Assembly: GCA_020846935.1 (NCBI GenBank)
Contig: JADLCY010000011.1
Location: 62,001 to 126,000, forward strand
Origin: Gemmatimonadaceae bacterium
GTDB lineage: Bacteria; Gemmatimonadota; Gemmatimonadetes; Gemmatimonadales; Gemmatimonadaceae
Direction of reading: 5' to 3'
DNA length: 64,000 bases
In this document: piece after piece, positions 1 through 11,227 of the stretch
Numbering within the stretch: the first letter of the stretch is position 1
How the letters are laid out: each line of letters opens with the position of its first letter
Program-made: the position numbers and the translations under genes
The notes under the pieces: model-generated
Seen by the model: the letters and a program-made list of their open reading frames with translations, nothing else
The model's database searches: none
Told to the model about the DNA's origin: nothing

Positions 1-1070
1 CTCTTCCTCGGCCATTGCGGCCAGGTGCGCACCAGGCCGCCCACGGCCTGCAGCCGGCGTTCGGCCAATCGATCGGCAGCCTCGTACGTCGGGATCCCGT
101 GCTCCCGCGCAATCTCGAACACGCCGAGTGTGGTGTCGTAGATCTCGTCGGCCTTGCGGAGCGCGCGTTGCGACGTCCATCCGGCGAGTTCGCTGTACAC
201 GTTGATCACGCCACCGGCGTTGGCCACGAAATCCGGCGCGTAGAGGATGCCGCGCTTCTCGATCTCGACGCCGTGGCGCTCCTCGAGCAGCTGGTTGTTG
301 GCCGCACCGGCGACGATTTCCACCTTGAGCGCGGGGATGGTGTCGTCGTTCAGAATGCCGCCAAGTGCGCAGGGGGCGAAGATGTCGGCCTGCACGCTGT
401 AGATCTGGTCGAGCTCGACGACGGCAGCGCCGAACTCCTCGACGGCGCGTTTGACGCGGTTGGGATCGATGTCGGTGACGACGAGCTTCGCGCCCTGGGC
501 GTGCAGCTCGCGGCACAGGTAGGTCCCGACGTGGCCAAGGCCCTGCACCGCGACGGTGCGGCCCGCGACTTCGTCGGATCCCCAGCGCTGACGCGCCGCG
601 GCCTGGATGGCGCGGAACACGCCGCGCGCGGTGACCGGCGACGGATCGCCCGACCGCGTGGCAAGACCGGCGACGTAGTCGGTCTCCATGTGCACGAAGT
701 CCATGTCGGCGGTGCTCGTCCCGACGTCCTCCGCAGTCACATAGCGGCCGCCAAGCGACTCCACGAACCGGCCGTGGGCGCGAAAGATCATCTCGCGCTT
801 CACCGTGCGATTGTCACCGATGATGACGGCCTTGCCCCCACCGAGATTGAGGCCGGCCACGGCGTTCTTGTACGTCATGCCGCGCGAAAGACGCAGTGCG
901 TCGACGATCGCGTCGTTGTCGCTCTGGTACTGCCAGAACCGCGTGCCGCCGAGCGCCGGGCCGAGGGTGGTATCGTGGATCGCGATGATACCGCGGTATC
1001 CGCTGGCCTTGTCGTGGCAGAGCACGAGCTGTTCGTGCCCCATGTCGGCAATGATGTCGAAGGACTTCAC
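1..1070 (-). CDS. Leucine (branched-chain amino acid) dehydrogenase, 3' end cut by window edge
   Basis: NAD-dependent oxidative deamination of Leu/Val/Ile to 2-keto acids. The reverse-strand translation opens [15 protein letters not shown] and carries [14 protein letters not shown], then [16 protein letters not shown] (substrate-binding and catalytic lysines), [11 protein letters not shown], the Rossmann motif VQGLGHVG and FAPCALGG. All are hallmarks of leucine dehydrogenase rather than hexameric glutamate dehydrogenase. The GTG at 1070 is chosen because it gives the same N-terminal length as known leucine dehydrogenases and no ATG lies nearby. About 356 residues are visible and there is no stop before the edge, so only a short C-terminal piece is missing. 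It is the last gene of the thiolase/HBD/acyl-CoA dehydrogenase operon, 46 nt after the acyl-CoA dehydrogenase stop, which fits branched-chain amino acid catabolism. Confidence 0.88.
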   Translation of the reverse strand, partial: MKSFDIIADMGHEQLVLCHDKASGYRGIIAIHDTTLGPALGGTRFWQYQSDNDAIVDALRLSRGMTYKNAVAGLNLGGGKAVIIGDNRTVKREMIFRAHGRFVESLGGRYVTAEDVGTSTADMDFVHMETDYVAGLATRSGDPSPVTARGVFRAIQAAARQRWGSDEVAGRTVAVQGLGHVGTYLCRELHAQGAKLVVTDIDPNRVKRAVEEFGAAVVELDQIYSVQADIFAPCALGGILNDDTIPALKVEIVAGAANNQLLEERHGVEIEKRGILYAPDFVANAGGVINVYSELAGWTSQRALRKADEIYDTTLGVFEIAREHGIPTYEAADRLAERRLQAVGGLVRTWPQWPRK

Positions 1071-1116
1071 GATCTTCGGGTTGAAGGTGGGTGGTGCGTA
1101 CCGAGCGTGCGGGCGC

Positions 1117-2280
<1,164 letters not shown>

Positions 2281-2324
2281 CGGGAACGTGTGAGAGAGCG
2301 GAGCGCGAAGGTGCGCTCGAGCAA

Positions 2325-3173
2325 CTACGCGTAGCTGAAGAACCCGCGCCCCGACTTGCGACCGAGCCAACCCGCCGCCACGTACTTTCGGAGCAGCGGA
2401 CAGGGCCGGTACTTCGGGTCGCCCAGTCCGCCGTGGAGTACCTCGAGAATCGACAGGCACGTGTCGAGCCCGATCAGGTCGGCGAGCGCCAGCGGGCCCA
2501 TGGGGTGATTCATGCCGAGCTTCATGACGGTATCGATCGACTCCGCCGATCCGACGCCTTCCATGAGGCAATACACGGCCTCATTGATCATCGGCATCAG
2601 GATGCGGTTGGCCACGAAGCCCGGAAAGTCGTTGACCTCGACCGGCACCTTGCCGAGCGCCTTGCTCAGTTCGATGACGCGCGCCGTGGTCGCATCGCTG
2701 GTGGCGAGGCCGCGAATGACCTCGACGAGTTGCATGACCGGCACGGGGTTCATGAAGTGCATGCCGATCACGGACGCGGGCCGCTGGGTGCGCGCGGCGA
2801 TCTCGGTGATGGAGATCGAGCTGGTGTTGGTGGCGAGGATCGCGCCGGGTGCGGCGAGCCGATCGAGGTCGGCAAAGATGCGGAACTTGAGGTCGGCGTT
2901 TTCGGTCGCCGCCTCGATCGCGAGTCCCGCGGGCGCGACGGCGGCGAGGTCGGTGGCAACGGTGAGGCGAGCGAGCGCGGCATCCTTCGCGGCGGCGTCG
3001 AGCGCTCCCTTCTTGACCTGCCGGTCCATGTTCTTCTCGATGGTCGCGCGTCCGCGGGCCAGCGCGTCGGCCGACACGTCGATCATCGTCACGGGAAAGC
3101 CGCCCTGGGCAAACACGTGGGCGATGCCGTTCCCCATCTGTCCAGCGCCAATGACGGCGATGGTCTCGCTCAT
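2325..3173 (-). CDS. hbd: 3-hydroxybutyryl-CoA dehydrogenase
   Basis: NAD(P)-dependent interconversion of 3-hydroxybutyryl-CoA and acetoacetyl-CoA. The protein has 282 residues, the usual size. The N-terminal Rossmann motif is VIGAGQMGNGIAHVFA; NTSSISITEIA and GMHFMNPVPVMQLVEVI hold the catalytic serine and histidine region. The C-terminal dimerisation domain has NDFPGFVANRILMPMINEA and GLDTCLSILEVL. The ATG overlaps the stop of the preceding CPBP protease gene by 4 nt (ATGA), so the two are translationally coupled. With the thiolase upstream and the acyl-CoA dehydrogenase downstream it forms a C4-CoA (butyrate/PHB-type) module. Confidence 0.93.
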   Translation of the reverse strand: MSETIAVIGAGQMGNGIAHVFAQGGFPVTMIDVSADALARGRATIEKNMDRQVKKGALDAAAKDAALARLTVATDLAAVAPAGLAIEAATENADLKFRIFADLDRLAAPGAILATNTSSISITEIAARTQRPASVIGMHFMNPVPVMQLVEVIRGLATSDATTARVIELSKALGKVPVEVNDFPGFVANRILMPMINEAVYCLMEGVGSAESIDTVMKLGMNHPMGPLALADLIGLDTCLSILEVLHGGLGDPKYRPCPLLRKYVAAGWLGRKSGRGFFSYA

Positions 3174-4057
3174 GAGTCCACTCCGCGGCGACGTCGCCGC
3201 AACATGATGTAGATGCCTAACAACAAGCCACCGCCGGTCAGCAGGCCGGCTTCGGGTCCCCACGCTCCACCGGTGGCCCAATCCGGACCCGCGTCCACGG
3301 TACGGTAGTTCGGCGACCCCATGCCCACCCCGCTGACGGTCGCGTGCAGCACACCAGCCATGACGAAGTTCCAGGCCACGTGGGCGGCCCAGGCGGCGTA
3401 CAGGCTGTCCAGCGCCACCAGGATGCTGCCGAGAAAGATGCCGGCGAGCATGACGAGCGCGATGGATTGCCAGGTGGCGCCGGCGTTCTCGATGTGCAGC
3501 AGCCCAAAGACCACGCTGGTGACGACGATGGCGCGGCGCGCGCCGAGGGCGTCGCGAATCAGGCTGAACGCGTACCCACGCGTCAGCAGTTCCTCCCAGA
3601 GCGCGGCGGGCACGAGCACGGCCAGCGTCGCCAGAGCCGCGTGCCACCAGTCTCCCGGCGGCGAGGGCTCGATGCGCAACCAGCCGGCCAGCAGCAGGAT
3701 GGCCGATGGGCCGCCGACGGCGAAGCCGCCTAACGCCAGGCCCGCGAAGACCTGGCGCCAACCGAACTGCCCGCGACCGAGCCGCACGACGGCCCATCCG
3801 CGCGGTTCCATCGTGCGCAACGTCCACCAGTGTCCGACCAGCAGGCCGCCCGTCATCATCAGGTAGAACGCCGGGATGCGGGCGCCGAGCATGGTGTCGA
3901 TGGTCCCACCGAACGGCGACAAGGCCGCGCGAAAGCCCAGGATACCCGCCGCGGTAGCGAGGACAAACACGAGGAAGCGGTACCGGGCCGGGACGGACCG
4001 GCGCGGCGGGAGATCGGGGGCATCGGAGGTGCGGCCTTCGCCGGGGTCGCCCGTCAT
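3170..4057 (-). CDS. CPBP family intramembrane metalloprotease
   Basis: Predicted Abi/CAAX-like membrane protease of 295 residues. An N-terminal Pro/Arg-rich cytoplasmic stretch precedes several hydrophobic segments. The three family motifs are present in order: WEELLTRGY (EExxxR), FGLLHIENA (FxxxH) and [10 protein letters not shown] (HxxxN). A final membrane helix is followed by a basic RRRRRG tail. It sits inside the thiolase-HBD operon, 24 nt after the thiolase stop and overlapping the hbd start by 4 nt, an unexpected place for a protease. Its substrate cannot be read from sequence. Members of the family act in CAAX processing, bacteriocin self-immunity or regulated proteolysis. Confidence 0.88.
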   Translation of the reverse strand: MTGDPGEGRTSDAPDLPPRRSVPARYRFLVFVLATAAGILGFRAALSPFGGTIDTMLGARIPAFYLMMTGGLLVGHWWTLRTMEPRGWAVVRLGRGQFGWRQVFAGLALGGFAVGGPSAILLLAGWLRIEPSPPGDWWHAALATLAVLVPAALWEELLTRGYAFSLIRDALGARRAIVVTSVVFGLLHIENAGATWQSIALVMLAGIFLGSILVALDSLYAAWAAHVAWNFVMAGVLHATVSGVGMGSPNYRTVDAGPDWATGGAWGPEAGLLTGGGLLLGIYIMLRRRRRGVDS

Positions 4058-4081
4058 CCGTTCGTCAGGCGGACCGCGCGA

Positions 4082-5284
4082 TCAGGCGCGCGACACGGAG
4101 AGCGCCACGGCGTCACCGCCGCCAAGGCACAGGGTGGCAAGTCCCCTGGTCGCCCCACGATCCGCCATCGCGTGCAGCAACGTCACCAGGACACGGGCCC
4201 CGCTCGCGCCGATGGGATGGCCGAGGGCGATCGCGCCGCCATTGACGTTCACGCGCGCCCAGTCCCAGCCCAGCGCGTCGCCGTCGGCCAGTGCCTGCGA
4301 CGCAAAGGCCTCGTTGGCTTCGATGAGGTCGTAGGCGCCGATCGTCGTCCCTTCCTTCTTCATGAGGTTCTGCACGGCCGTGACCGGGGCAAAGAAGAGT
4401 TCCTGCGGGTTCGTCGCCCCCGTCGCGTACGCGTCGATCCGGGCCATGACGGTGAGCCCATGGGCCTGCGCGTAGGCGAGTGAGGTGACCACCAGCGCGG
4501 CGCCGCCATCGTTCAGCGACGACGCATTGCCCGCGGTCACCGTGAGCGTCTTCGGGTCGGCACCGGGAAAGGCCGGGCGCAGGCGGCCTAACGACTCGAG
4601 GGTCGAGTCCTTGCGCGGCCCCTCGTCGGCCGCGACCACCGTCGGCCCCTTCTTCCCGGGAAGCTCGACCGGCACGATCTCGGCGGTGAACTTGCCGCCC
4701 TCCTGCGCCGCCACCGCCCTGGCGTGCGACTGCGCGGCCAGCTCGTCCTGGCGGCTGCGCGTCACGTTCGCGCGGGTCGCCGTGTATTCGGCGTGGCTGC
4801 CCATGTGCACGTTGCACGTCGCGCACCACAACCCATCGCGGATCATGCCGTCGACGACCGGGTGATCGCCGATCTTCACGCCGCCGCGGTAGCCATACAG
4901 ATAGTGCGGTGCGTTCGACATCGACTCCTGGCCCCCGGCCACCACGACCTGCTGGTCTCCGGCACGGATCGCCTGCGCGGCCAGCATCACGGCCTTGAGC
5001 CCCGAGCCGCACACCTTGTTGATCGTGACCGCCGAGACCGTCGCCGGAACGCCGGCCTTGAGCATGGCCTGACGCGCCGGCGCCTGGCCAGTGCCACCCT
5101 GCAGCACATGGCCCATGATCACTTCGCCGATCTCGCCCGCAGGCACCTTCGAGCGCTGCACGGCCTCGCGGATCGCCAGCGCGCCGAGTTCGGTAGCCTG
5201 CAGGGGGGCCAGTCCGCCAAGGTACCGACCGATCGGCGTTCGGGCGGCAGCAACAATGACGGGGATCCGGGACGTATCGGTCAT
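4082..5284 (-). CDS. Acetyl-CoA acetyltransferase (thiolase)
   Basis: Condenses two acetyl-CoA to acetoacetyl-CoA, or the reverse thiolysis (AtoB/PhaA type). The 400-residue protein has [18 protein letters not shown] with the nucleophilic cysteine near residue 90, [12 protein letters not shown], the [16 protein letters not shown] histidine motif and the C-terminal [12 protein letters not shown] cysteine motif. Start is the ATG at 5284 ([19 protein letters not shown]), the canonical N-terminus. It is the first gene of the minus-strand operon running to the window edge. The promoter should lie in 5285-5532, which it shares with the divergent histidine kinase. Confidence 0.95.
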   Translation of the reverse strand: MTDTSRIPVIVAAARTPIGRYLGGLAPLQATELGALAIREAVQRSKVPAGEIGEVIMGHVLQGGTGQAPARQAMLKAGVPATVSAVTINKVCGSGLKAVMLAAQAIRAGDQQVVVAGGQESMSNAPHYLYGYRGGVKIGDHPVVDGMIRDGLWCATCNVHMGSHAEYTATRANVTRSRQDELAAQSHARAVAAQEGGKFTAEIVPVELPGKKGPTVVAADEGPRKDSTLESLGRLRPAFPGADPKTLTVTAGNASSLNDGGAALVVTSLAYAQAHGLTVMARIDAYATGATNPQELFFAPVTAVQNLMKKEGTTIGAYDLIEANEAFASQALADGDALGWDWARVNVNGGAIALGHPIGASGARVLVTLLHAMADRGATRGLATLCLGGGDAVALSVSRA

Positions 5285-5343
5285 GGAAAACAGGGCTATT
5301 CGGAGGTCAGAGGTCCTGCGGGAAACCTAAGGGAAGCACAGGC

Positions 5344-5355
5344 CAACTGCAGTTG
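5344..5355. promoter_or_regulatory. 12-bp palindrome in divergent thiolase/kinase intergenic region
   Basis: The sequence CAACTGCAGTTG is a perfect 12-bp palindrome about 60 nt upstream of the thiolase ATG. It lies in the gap between the divergent fatty-acid-type operon and the histidine kinase. It could be an operator for an acyl-CoA-responsive repressor, but a 6+6 palindrome is expected several times by chance in a window this long. No clear -35/-10 boxes were recognised. Confidence 0.2.
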
Positions 5356-5532
5356 CATCGATCCATCCAATGGCTGGCGCCCGTGCGCGTCGACAGGTCA
5401 ATTGACCCGAGCGTCGCGGTCGTCGTGTCACCATACGGCCTCCCACCCCTTCGTGAAGCGCCATCCGATCCGTCGTACCTCGCAGGACCTCGCCCGGGGT
5501 GTCTCCCCACGTGGCGAGGGCTGGCGACGCCG

Positions 5533-7686
5533 GTGAACGCCGCTGCGACGCTCCGGGCCTCACCTAACGAGCGTTCGGCCCGTGCGGCCGGGCAGCGTCC
5601 GGGGCCGTGGACGTTGCTGTTCTGCGCCAACGCGGCGTTCTACATCGTCCTGCGCGTCATTCGGCCGGCGGGCCTCGCCTGGCCGGTGTATGAGCAACTG
5701 GCCTTCCTGCCATTCAGTGGCGGTCTCGCCCTCGCCTTCCTTGTGGCGGCCCGGCGCCTTCCGTCAGATGGCCTGCGACGGAGCTTCCAGCTATACGCCG
5801 CGACGTTCGCGCTCACCGCAGTCGGTGCGATCGTCACGTGCCTGCAGCTGACGGTCTTCGACGTCGATCCCACGTATTCGTGGCCCAACCTCGCGTACCT
5901 GCTCGGGTACCCGCTGGCAGTGGCCGCGATCAGGGCAATCCCGTCGCCTCCAGCGGCCAGGGAGCGACGTCTCCGGACCCTGCTCGACACCGCGATCGCC
6001 GTCGTCGCCGCGGTCACGATCACATGGCTCGAGGTCGTGCGACCTTTGGCGGCAACCACCGATGGCTGGCAGCAGCGCGCCATCCTCTTTGCCTACCCGA
6101 TCGGTGACCTCGGTACGTTCGCGATCCTGGTCCCGCTGCTCCTCACGCTGAGGTTTCATGCCGACGCCGGCGTGCTCCGCCTCCTGACGTTTTCGCAGTT
6201 GGCCTACCTCGGCGGGGACCTTGGCTATCAGCTGGTGGACACGGGCATTGCCTCCGCGATGTCCCTGGCCGTCGATGGCCTCTTCCTCGTGGGGTATGTC
6301 GGCATGATGTGGGCGGTGGAGGCCGCCGCCCTGCGCCCCACCGAGGCGACGCGTGCCCTCGTACCGCCCACGACCGACGAACCACGCAACCCGCTCCCCA
6401 TCCTGCTTGGCTTCGTCGTATACGCACTCCTCATCGCCGAGGCGCGCGTCGAGGGCAGTTCCCTCCTTGCGCTCGCGCTCGCCGCGCTCGGCGTGACGAT
6501 CCTCGTTCTCGCGCGCGAGGCGCTCACGGAGCGCCTCAACCGCGGACTCGCGCGCAATCTTGCGGCAGCGCGGAGCGAGGCTCGCATCCGAAGCGTGGTG
6601 GGACAACTCGCCACCGGGGTGATCGTGTTCGACAGCGAGGGCCGCATCGCAGTGAGCAATCCGGCGGCGACCGCACTGCTCGATCGCAGCGAGGCCCAAC
6701 TGTCAGGTCAAACCGGGGCAAGCAGCACGTGGGATGTGGTGCACGACGATGGCACGCCGGCTCCCGATCCCTTCCAGGTCGTCGAGGACGCGCGGCGCCT
6801 CGGTCGGCAGGTGCGCGGATCCATGATCGGGCTCGCGCGGCCCGAGGGCGGTGATCGGCGCTGGCTCATCGTCGAGGCGGCGCCGCACACGACCGTCGAC
6901 GGCGTCGAGGTCGTCTGCACCATCCACGACGTCACAGAGCGCCGCGCGCGGGACGATCGGCTGCGGCGATCGCAGCGCATGGAAGCCGTCGGCCGACTCG
7001 CGGGAGGCGTGGCGCACGACTTCAACAACCTGTTGACGGCGATCAGTGGCTACGCATCGATGCTGCTCAACGGCCTGCGCCCGCAGGATCCGCGCGGCGA
7101 CGACGTGCGTGAAATCCTCAAGGCTTCGGACCGCGCCGCCACCCTCACGCAACAATTGCTCGCCTTCGGCGGGCGACAGCATCGACGCGTCGAAGTGCTC
7201 AACCTGAATGCGCTGGTTCAGAGCGCCACCCGGCTGCTCAGGAGCCTCGTCGGGCCGGGCATCAGCGTCCGATTTCAGTTCAACGAGCAACTGGCTCGCG
7301 TCCTCGTGGACCGCGGGCAGATCGAACAGGTGCTCGTGAACCTCGTGCTGAACGCACGCGACGCCATGAACCGGGACGGGACGATCGTCATCGCGACGGA
7401 TCGCGTTGCCCCGGACGACGCGCGCCTGCCACCGGGATTTCAGCTTCCGGAGGCCGGTGGCGTCGGACTCTCCGTCACCGATAGTGGCGAGGGCATGAGC
7501 GAAAGCGTCCGTCGGCGCGCCTTCGATCCGTTCTTCACGACGAAGGACGTGGGTCGAGGCTCGGGGCTCGGACTCTCGATCGTGTATGGGATCGTCGTCC
7601 AGAGCCGCGGCGAGGTGTGGATCGAGAGCGACGTAGGTCGCGGTACTCGGGTGCAGGTGGTGTTTCCCGTGCACTCGGATTCCTAG
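5533..7686 (+). CDS. Membrane sensor histidine kinase with PAS domain
   Basis: Orphan two-component sensor. The N-terminal half holds roughly eight to nine hydrophobic segments (for example FYIVLRVI, LALAFLVAA, TAIAVVAAVTITWL, FAILVPLLLTL). A PAS domain follows (IRSVVGQLATGVIVFDSEG to CTIHDVTERRARD). The kinase core has the H-box GRLAGGVAHDFNNLLTAISG, N-box NLVLNARDAM, G1 VTDSGEGM, F-box FDPFFTTK and G2 GSGLGLSIVYG. There is no C-terminal receiver domain, and no response regulator gene lies nearby. Start is uncertain: the frame is open from a TTG at 5353, but the first 60 residues lack membrane or domain character, so the GTG at 5533 is preferred. The signal sensed is unknown. Confidence 0.85.
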   Translation: MNAAATLRASPNERSARAAGQRPGPWTLLFCANAAFYIVLRVIRPAGLAWPVYEQLAFLPFSGGLALAFLVAARRLPSDGLRRSFQLYAATFALTAVGAIVTCLQLTVFDVDPTYSWPNLAYLLGYPLAVAAIRAIPSPPAARERRLRTLLDTAIAVVAAVTITWLEVVRPLAATTDGWQQRAILFAYPIGDLGTFAILVPLLLTLRFHADAGVLRLLTFSQLAYLGGDLGYQLVDTGIASAMSLAVDGLFLVGYVGMMWAVEAAALRPTEATRALVPPTTDEPRNPLPILLGFVVYALLIAEARVEGSSLLALALAALGVTILVLAREALTERLNRGLARNLAAARSEARIRSVVGQLATGVIVFDSEGRIAVSNPAATALLDRSEAQLSGQTGASSTWDVVHDDGTPAPDPFQVVEDARRLGRQVRGSMIGLARPEGGDRRWLIVEAAPHTTVDGVEVVCTIHDVTERRARDDRLRRSQRMEAVGRLAGGVAHDFNNLLTAISGYASMLLNGLRPQDPRGDDVREILKASDRAATLTQQLLAFGGRQHRRVEVLNLNALVQSATRLLRSLVGPGISVRFQFNEQLARVLVDRGQIEQVLVNLVLNARDAMNRDGTIVIATDRVAPDDARLPPGFQLPEAGGVGLSVTDSGEGMSESVRRRAFDPFFTTKDVGRGSGLGLSIVYGIVVQSRGEVWIESDVGRGTRVQVVFPVHSDS

Positions 7687-7776
7687 CGGAGTGTGGCGCC
7701 ACGCGAACGACCGCGCGCGGCCGGCGCGCCGCGGTGCCGTCCCGCATGCGTTGACGCGGGACGGCAGCACGCAGCC

Positions 7777-8328
7777 TCACGGGCAGTTCACGTTCGGATT
7801 CCACGGCGAAAACAGCCCCGCCGGATTGGTGGTGTGGAGCCAGACGTGCAGGCTCCAGTGTGGCACGGGCACCGGCGTGCCACCCACGTCAAACGGCTGG
7901 CCGCCGAACGTTGGCGCGGGTTGGCCCACATCGATCACGATGTACTCCACGGCGACGAGCACGAGCCGGCCGTTCACATCCGGCGCATAGAGCATCACCT
8001 CGGGCCGAGCGGGCTGATACACCGGGTCGACCAACGCGCCGTTCACGAAATGGTGACCCATTCCACCGAGCGTCGGATGTTCGACGCAGTGCGCGTCCTC
8101 GGCGTATCCGTCGGCGAGGGCAAGGCGCTTTGACTGGTACTTCGACGTGATCGCACGGATGTCCCGAGCCAGGTTGGCCGCCTTGTTCGCCGCGTCGGGT
8201 GACAACCGGCCGGTCGCGGCGTCATGGACGTGTTGTGCCATCGGGGCCGTACTTGATCGATCACAACTCGCCACGGCCAGGCCGAGCAGGACGGTGGAAC
8301 CCAGGCGCGTGAGCCACGAGACAGACAT
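7777..8328 (-). CDS. Secreted lipoprotein of unknown function
   Basis: The 183-residue protein has a lipoprotein signal (VLLGLAVASC, lipidated Cys about residue 22). The ATG at 8328 is fixed by a strong Shine-Dalgarno (GGGAGGT). The mature part has HCVEHPTLGGMGHHFVNGAL, RPEVMLYAPDVNGRLVLVAVEYIV and a C-terminal HWSLHVWLHTTNPAGLFSPW. This pattern is familiar from a widespread uncharacterised bacterial family with conserved His, Gly and aromatic residues. Function is not known. It is monocistronic, convergent with the histidine kinase and 122 nt downstream of the start-distal end of the transporter gene. Confidence 0.8.
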   Translation of the reverse strand: MSVSWLTRLGSTVLLGLAVASCDRSSTAPMAQHVHDAATGRLSPDAANKAANLARDIRAITSKYQSKRLALADGYAEDAHCVEHPTLGGMGHHFVNGALVDPVYQPARPEVMLYAPDVNGRLVLVAVEYIVIDVGQPAPTFGGQPFDVGGTPVPVPHWSLHVWLHTTNPAGLFSPWNPNVNCP

Positions 8329-8450
8329 TTGGGACCTCCCTGAATGCAGCGACATTCAGCGGCGCCGTACAGCGTCGGCCGGTTGGTCGCGGGGGCCCCA
8401 ATCATGCTGTGCAGGGCGCCGTCACGCAACACACCAACTGCCGGGCGCGC

Positions 8451-9722
8451 TCACCGCGCGGTGGGCAACACCAGGATCGTGCCCAGGATGGCCGGCCCGA
8501 CGATCACCATGGCGAGGCCCCACCGCGTGAGCCGTGAGCGCAGTCGAGGCCGGTCGTCCTCGTGCGCCGTCGCAAGGACCGTGGCGCCCGTGGTGGAATA
8601 GGGTGACACGTCAACGATCGACGAACAGATGCCGAGCGCGCTGATCATGGCCCACCCGGCGACATCGCCCTTCGCCACGAGCGGCAGCGCCAGCGGCACC
8701 ATGGCTGCCAGGATGCCCGTCGTGGACGCGAACGCCGACACGAGTCCACCGATCGCGCACAGCACGTAGGCGGCAACGATCGGCGCCGCCACGTGCGTCG
8801 CCGCGTTGCCCAGGAGGTCCACGGCCCCCATGCCCTGCAGCACGGTCACGAACGTGATCACGCCTCCCACCAACAGCACCGTCGACCAGTCGATCCGCGC
8901 AACCGCGGCCGTGCCGGACCTGGGGTCGAGCAGCGCCAGCACTGCCCCAAACGCGAAACACAGCACCCCGATGTCCGCGGTTGCTCCGGCGAGCGATGCC
9001 GCAGCGACCGTGATGACCAGCGCGATCATGCAGCCGACGGTCGCCAATTGCCGCCACTCCCACGGCCCTCGCGCCGCGCCTGTCCGCTGCATGAGGTCGC
9101 TCGCTGTGGCCTCGACACGCCGACGGAGCAGCGCCCGGCCACCGAACATCAGGTAGGCGGCGGCGAGCAGCACGAGATTGATCGCCACCGCCATGCCGAA
9201 GAGCGTCAACGGGTTGAGCGGAATGTTCGCCTGATGCGCCGTCCCGTAGGTGACGATGCCGAACAGGCTCGTTGGCGCAAACCCGCCGGCACTCTGCCCC
9301 GTCCCGATCGCGAGGCCCATCAGCACGGGATCGATGCGATGCCTGCGCGCGACCGGCATCGCGATCGCACAGGTAACGAGGCTGCCGATGGGCGAGCCCA
9401 TGGCCGAGAGCAAGGCCGTCAGCGAGAAGAACACCAGCGGGAGAGCCGCTGCGATGTGGCCAACACGTCCGAGAATCGCCTCGATCAGCCGATCGACGGT
9501 GTCGTTTTCCTGCGCGACGCCGAAGAAGTACGTCACCCCGGCAAGGAGCACCATGATGTTCACGGGAAAGCCGGCCACCACGTCCTTGAGCGGAAGTCCG
9601 GCCAGCCACATGCCAACGCCACACGCTGCGGCGAACATGACGACGCCGAGGTGGACGTTCCGCACGCTCGCCACGGCGAAGGCGGCGATGAACAGACCGA
9701 TGGCGACGAGTTGCAGCGTCAT
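8451..9722 (-). CDS. MatC-like dicarboxylate/anion transporter
   Basis: Inner-membrane carrier of 423 residues with about ten to twelve hydrophobic segments. MTLQLVAIGLF, NVHLGVVMFAAACGVGMWLAG and LKDVVAGFPVNIMVLLAGVTYFFG match the MatC (malonate carrier) N-terminal family of the ion-transporter superfamily. Two symmetrical signature regions follow: MGSPIGSLVTCAIA with GTGQSAGGFAPTSLFG, and ASTTGILAAMVPLALP with DVSPYSTTGATVLA. The start at 9722 is chosen by family alignment; an ATG at 9785 in the same frame is possible. No adjacent malonate or C4-acid metabolic genes identify the substrate. Confidence 0.82.
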   Translation of the reverse strand: MTLQLVAIGLFIAAFAVASVRNVHLGVVMFAAACGVGMWLAGLPLKDVVAGFPVNIMVLLAGVTYFFGVAQENDTVDRLIEAILGRVGHIAAALPLVFFSLTALLSAMGSPIGSLVTCAIAMPVARRHRIDPVLMGLAIGTGQSAGGFAPTSLFGIVTYGTAHQANIPLNPLTLFGMAVAINLVLLAAAYLMFGGRALLRRRVEATASDLMQRTGAARGPWEWRQLATVGCMIALVITVAAASLAGATADIGVLCFAFGAVLALLDPRSGTAAVARIDWSTVLLVGGVITFVTVLQGMGAVDLLGNAATHVAAPIVAAYVLCAIGGLVSAFASTTGILAAMVPLALPLVAKGDVAGWAMISALGICSSIVDVSPYSTTGATVLATAHEDDRPRLRSRLTRWGLAMVIVGPAILGTILVLPTAR

Positions 9723-9861
9723 CGGGTCGATGGATGCCGCATGAGCGAAATGACTCGGTTCGAAGACGCGGGATTCTGACGCCATTCCCCGATCATCGCG
9801 AGGGCCCGGCCGACCTTCGGACCGGGTCCCGTGGTGCTCGTGCGGATCTCCGCGCTCGCGC

Positions 9862-11226
9862 CTACACCGCGTCCGACAGCGACGTGAAGCTGAAGTCGCG
9901 AACGCGGATGGGCGGCATCGCGTCGCCACCGGCCGTGCGGACCGGGCGGCCGATCGCCTCCACGTTGTTCAGCATGAACAGGGGCGACTCGTTGAACCGG
10001 AAGTTCTTGATCGGACGCGCGACCTTCCCGTTCTCGATCAGGAACGTGCCGTCGCGTGTCAGTCCGGTGTAGACCAGGGTCCGTTGGTCGACCGCGCGGA
10101 TGTACCAGCAATGCGTCACGAGGATGCCGCGCGCCGTCGCCGCAATGAGTTCGTCGAGGCTCTGCGTTCCGCCATCGAGCCGCAGTGTATTGGCCCCGCC
10201 GGTCGGCGCCTTGCCCTGCCGACTCGCCCAGTATCGCGGATACGCGAGCTGCCGCAGCACACCGCCTTCGATCCACTGCTGCCTGCCTAACGGCATCCCC
10301 TCGGCATCGAACGGCGTGCCAAGGATGAGCGGATCGGCCGGATCGGACACCAGCGAGACGCGCTCATCCACGATGCGCTCGCCGACTTTGGTCCCTCCCC
10401 CGGCCTTCGCAAACGCGGACCGGCCCTCCTCGGCGGCCCGGGCCTGCAGCGCACCGGCCATCAGCGGCACGAGATCACTCGTCGCGTCGGGTTCGAGGAT
10501 CACGGTGTAACGACCCGGCTCCAGCGCCACCGGATTCCTCGACGCCCGCGCCTTGTCGATCGCTCGCTGGGCGACACCGCTGACGTCGAGCGCTGCCCAG
10601 TCGTTCGCCGTGGTGCCGGCCCAGCCGGAACCGGTGCCGTCGAGCGTGCGCGCGGTGAGCGTGTAGTTGGCGTCGGTACTCCGATGCCAGGCAAAGAGCC
10701 CTGCACTGTTGCCGATCGCGGTGGCCCGCGCCGTCGTCACCAGGAATCCGGCTACCGTGAGGTCGCGCGCCGCACGCGCGGGCGCGAGTGCGGCCAGCGC
10801 GGCTTTGGCACGGTCCTCGGCGCTGACGGCGGCCGTCGACTCGAACCAGGCCGGGACCGCGACGTACTGCTGTGGCCCCAACTCGCCCAGGTACTCGGGG
10901 TCTTCCGGTGCGAGTCGCGCAAGCGCCTCGGCTTGCTCGACGGCGCGTCGCAGCCCCTCGTCGGTGCGGCTGTTCGTCACGACGCTCGCTTTCCGCTTTC
11001 CAAAGACGCTCTGGATGCGAATGCTTGTGGTGGCGGACGTCCCCGCCGTGCTGATCTGGTTGGCCGCAAACCGGATGTTGGACTCGCGTGTGCTCTGCAG
11101 GTGGATGCGGATCGCGTCGGCCTTCGAGAAGCGGATGGCGCGTGCGATCAGGTCCTGCGCTTCCTCGCGGGTGAGCACGCCGTCAGGCGCCAGCACCGGT
11201 TCGATGAGTCGCTTCGGGAAGGACAT
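9862..11226 (-). CDS. tldE: TldE/PmbA-like metallopeptidase partner subunit
   Basis: The 454-residue PmbA/TldD family protein lacks the HExxxH metal site. It carries RIHLQSTRESNIRFAANQI at the N-terminus, GRYTVILEPDATSDLVPLM centrally, and the C-terminal LVYTGLTRDGTFLIENGKV, FRFNESPLFMLNNVEAIG and PIRVRDFSFTS typical of TldE. It starts 1 nt after the TldD stop (TGA-G-ATG), so expression is coupled and stoichiometric. TldD/TldE heterodimers degrade unfolded peptides and process antibacterial peptides such as microcin B17. No signal peptide is visible here, unlike its TldD partner. Confidence 0.9.
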   Translation of the reverse strand: MSFPKRLIEPVLAPDGVLTREEAQDLIARAIRFSKADAIRIHLQSTRESNIRFAANQISTAGTSATTSIRIQSVFGKRKASVVTNSRTDEGLRRAVEQAEALARLAPEDPEYLGELGPQQYVAVPAWFESTAAVSAEDRAKAALAALAPARAARDLTVAGFLVTTARATAIGNSAGLFAWHRSTDANYTLTARTLDGTGSGWAGTTANDWAALDVSGVAQRAIDKARASRNPVALEPGRYTVILEPDATSDLVPLMAGALQARAAEEGRSAFAKAGGGTKVGERIVDERVSLVSDPADPLILGTPFDAEGMPLGRQQWIEGGVLRQLAYPRYWASRQGKAPTGGANTLRLDGGTQSLDELIAATARGILVTHCWYIRAVDQRTLVYTGLTRDGTFLIENGKVARPIKNFRFNESPLFMLNNVEAIGRPVRTAGGDAMPPIRVRDFSFTSLSDAV

Positions 11227-11227
11227 C

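Noticed and set aside
5353-5532. N-terminal 60 codons of the histidine kinase from the TTG at 5353
   Set aside because: These residues lack hydrophobic or conserved features and follow a rare start, so the GTG at 5533 is preferred, although the longer form is not excluded.
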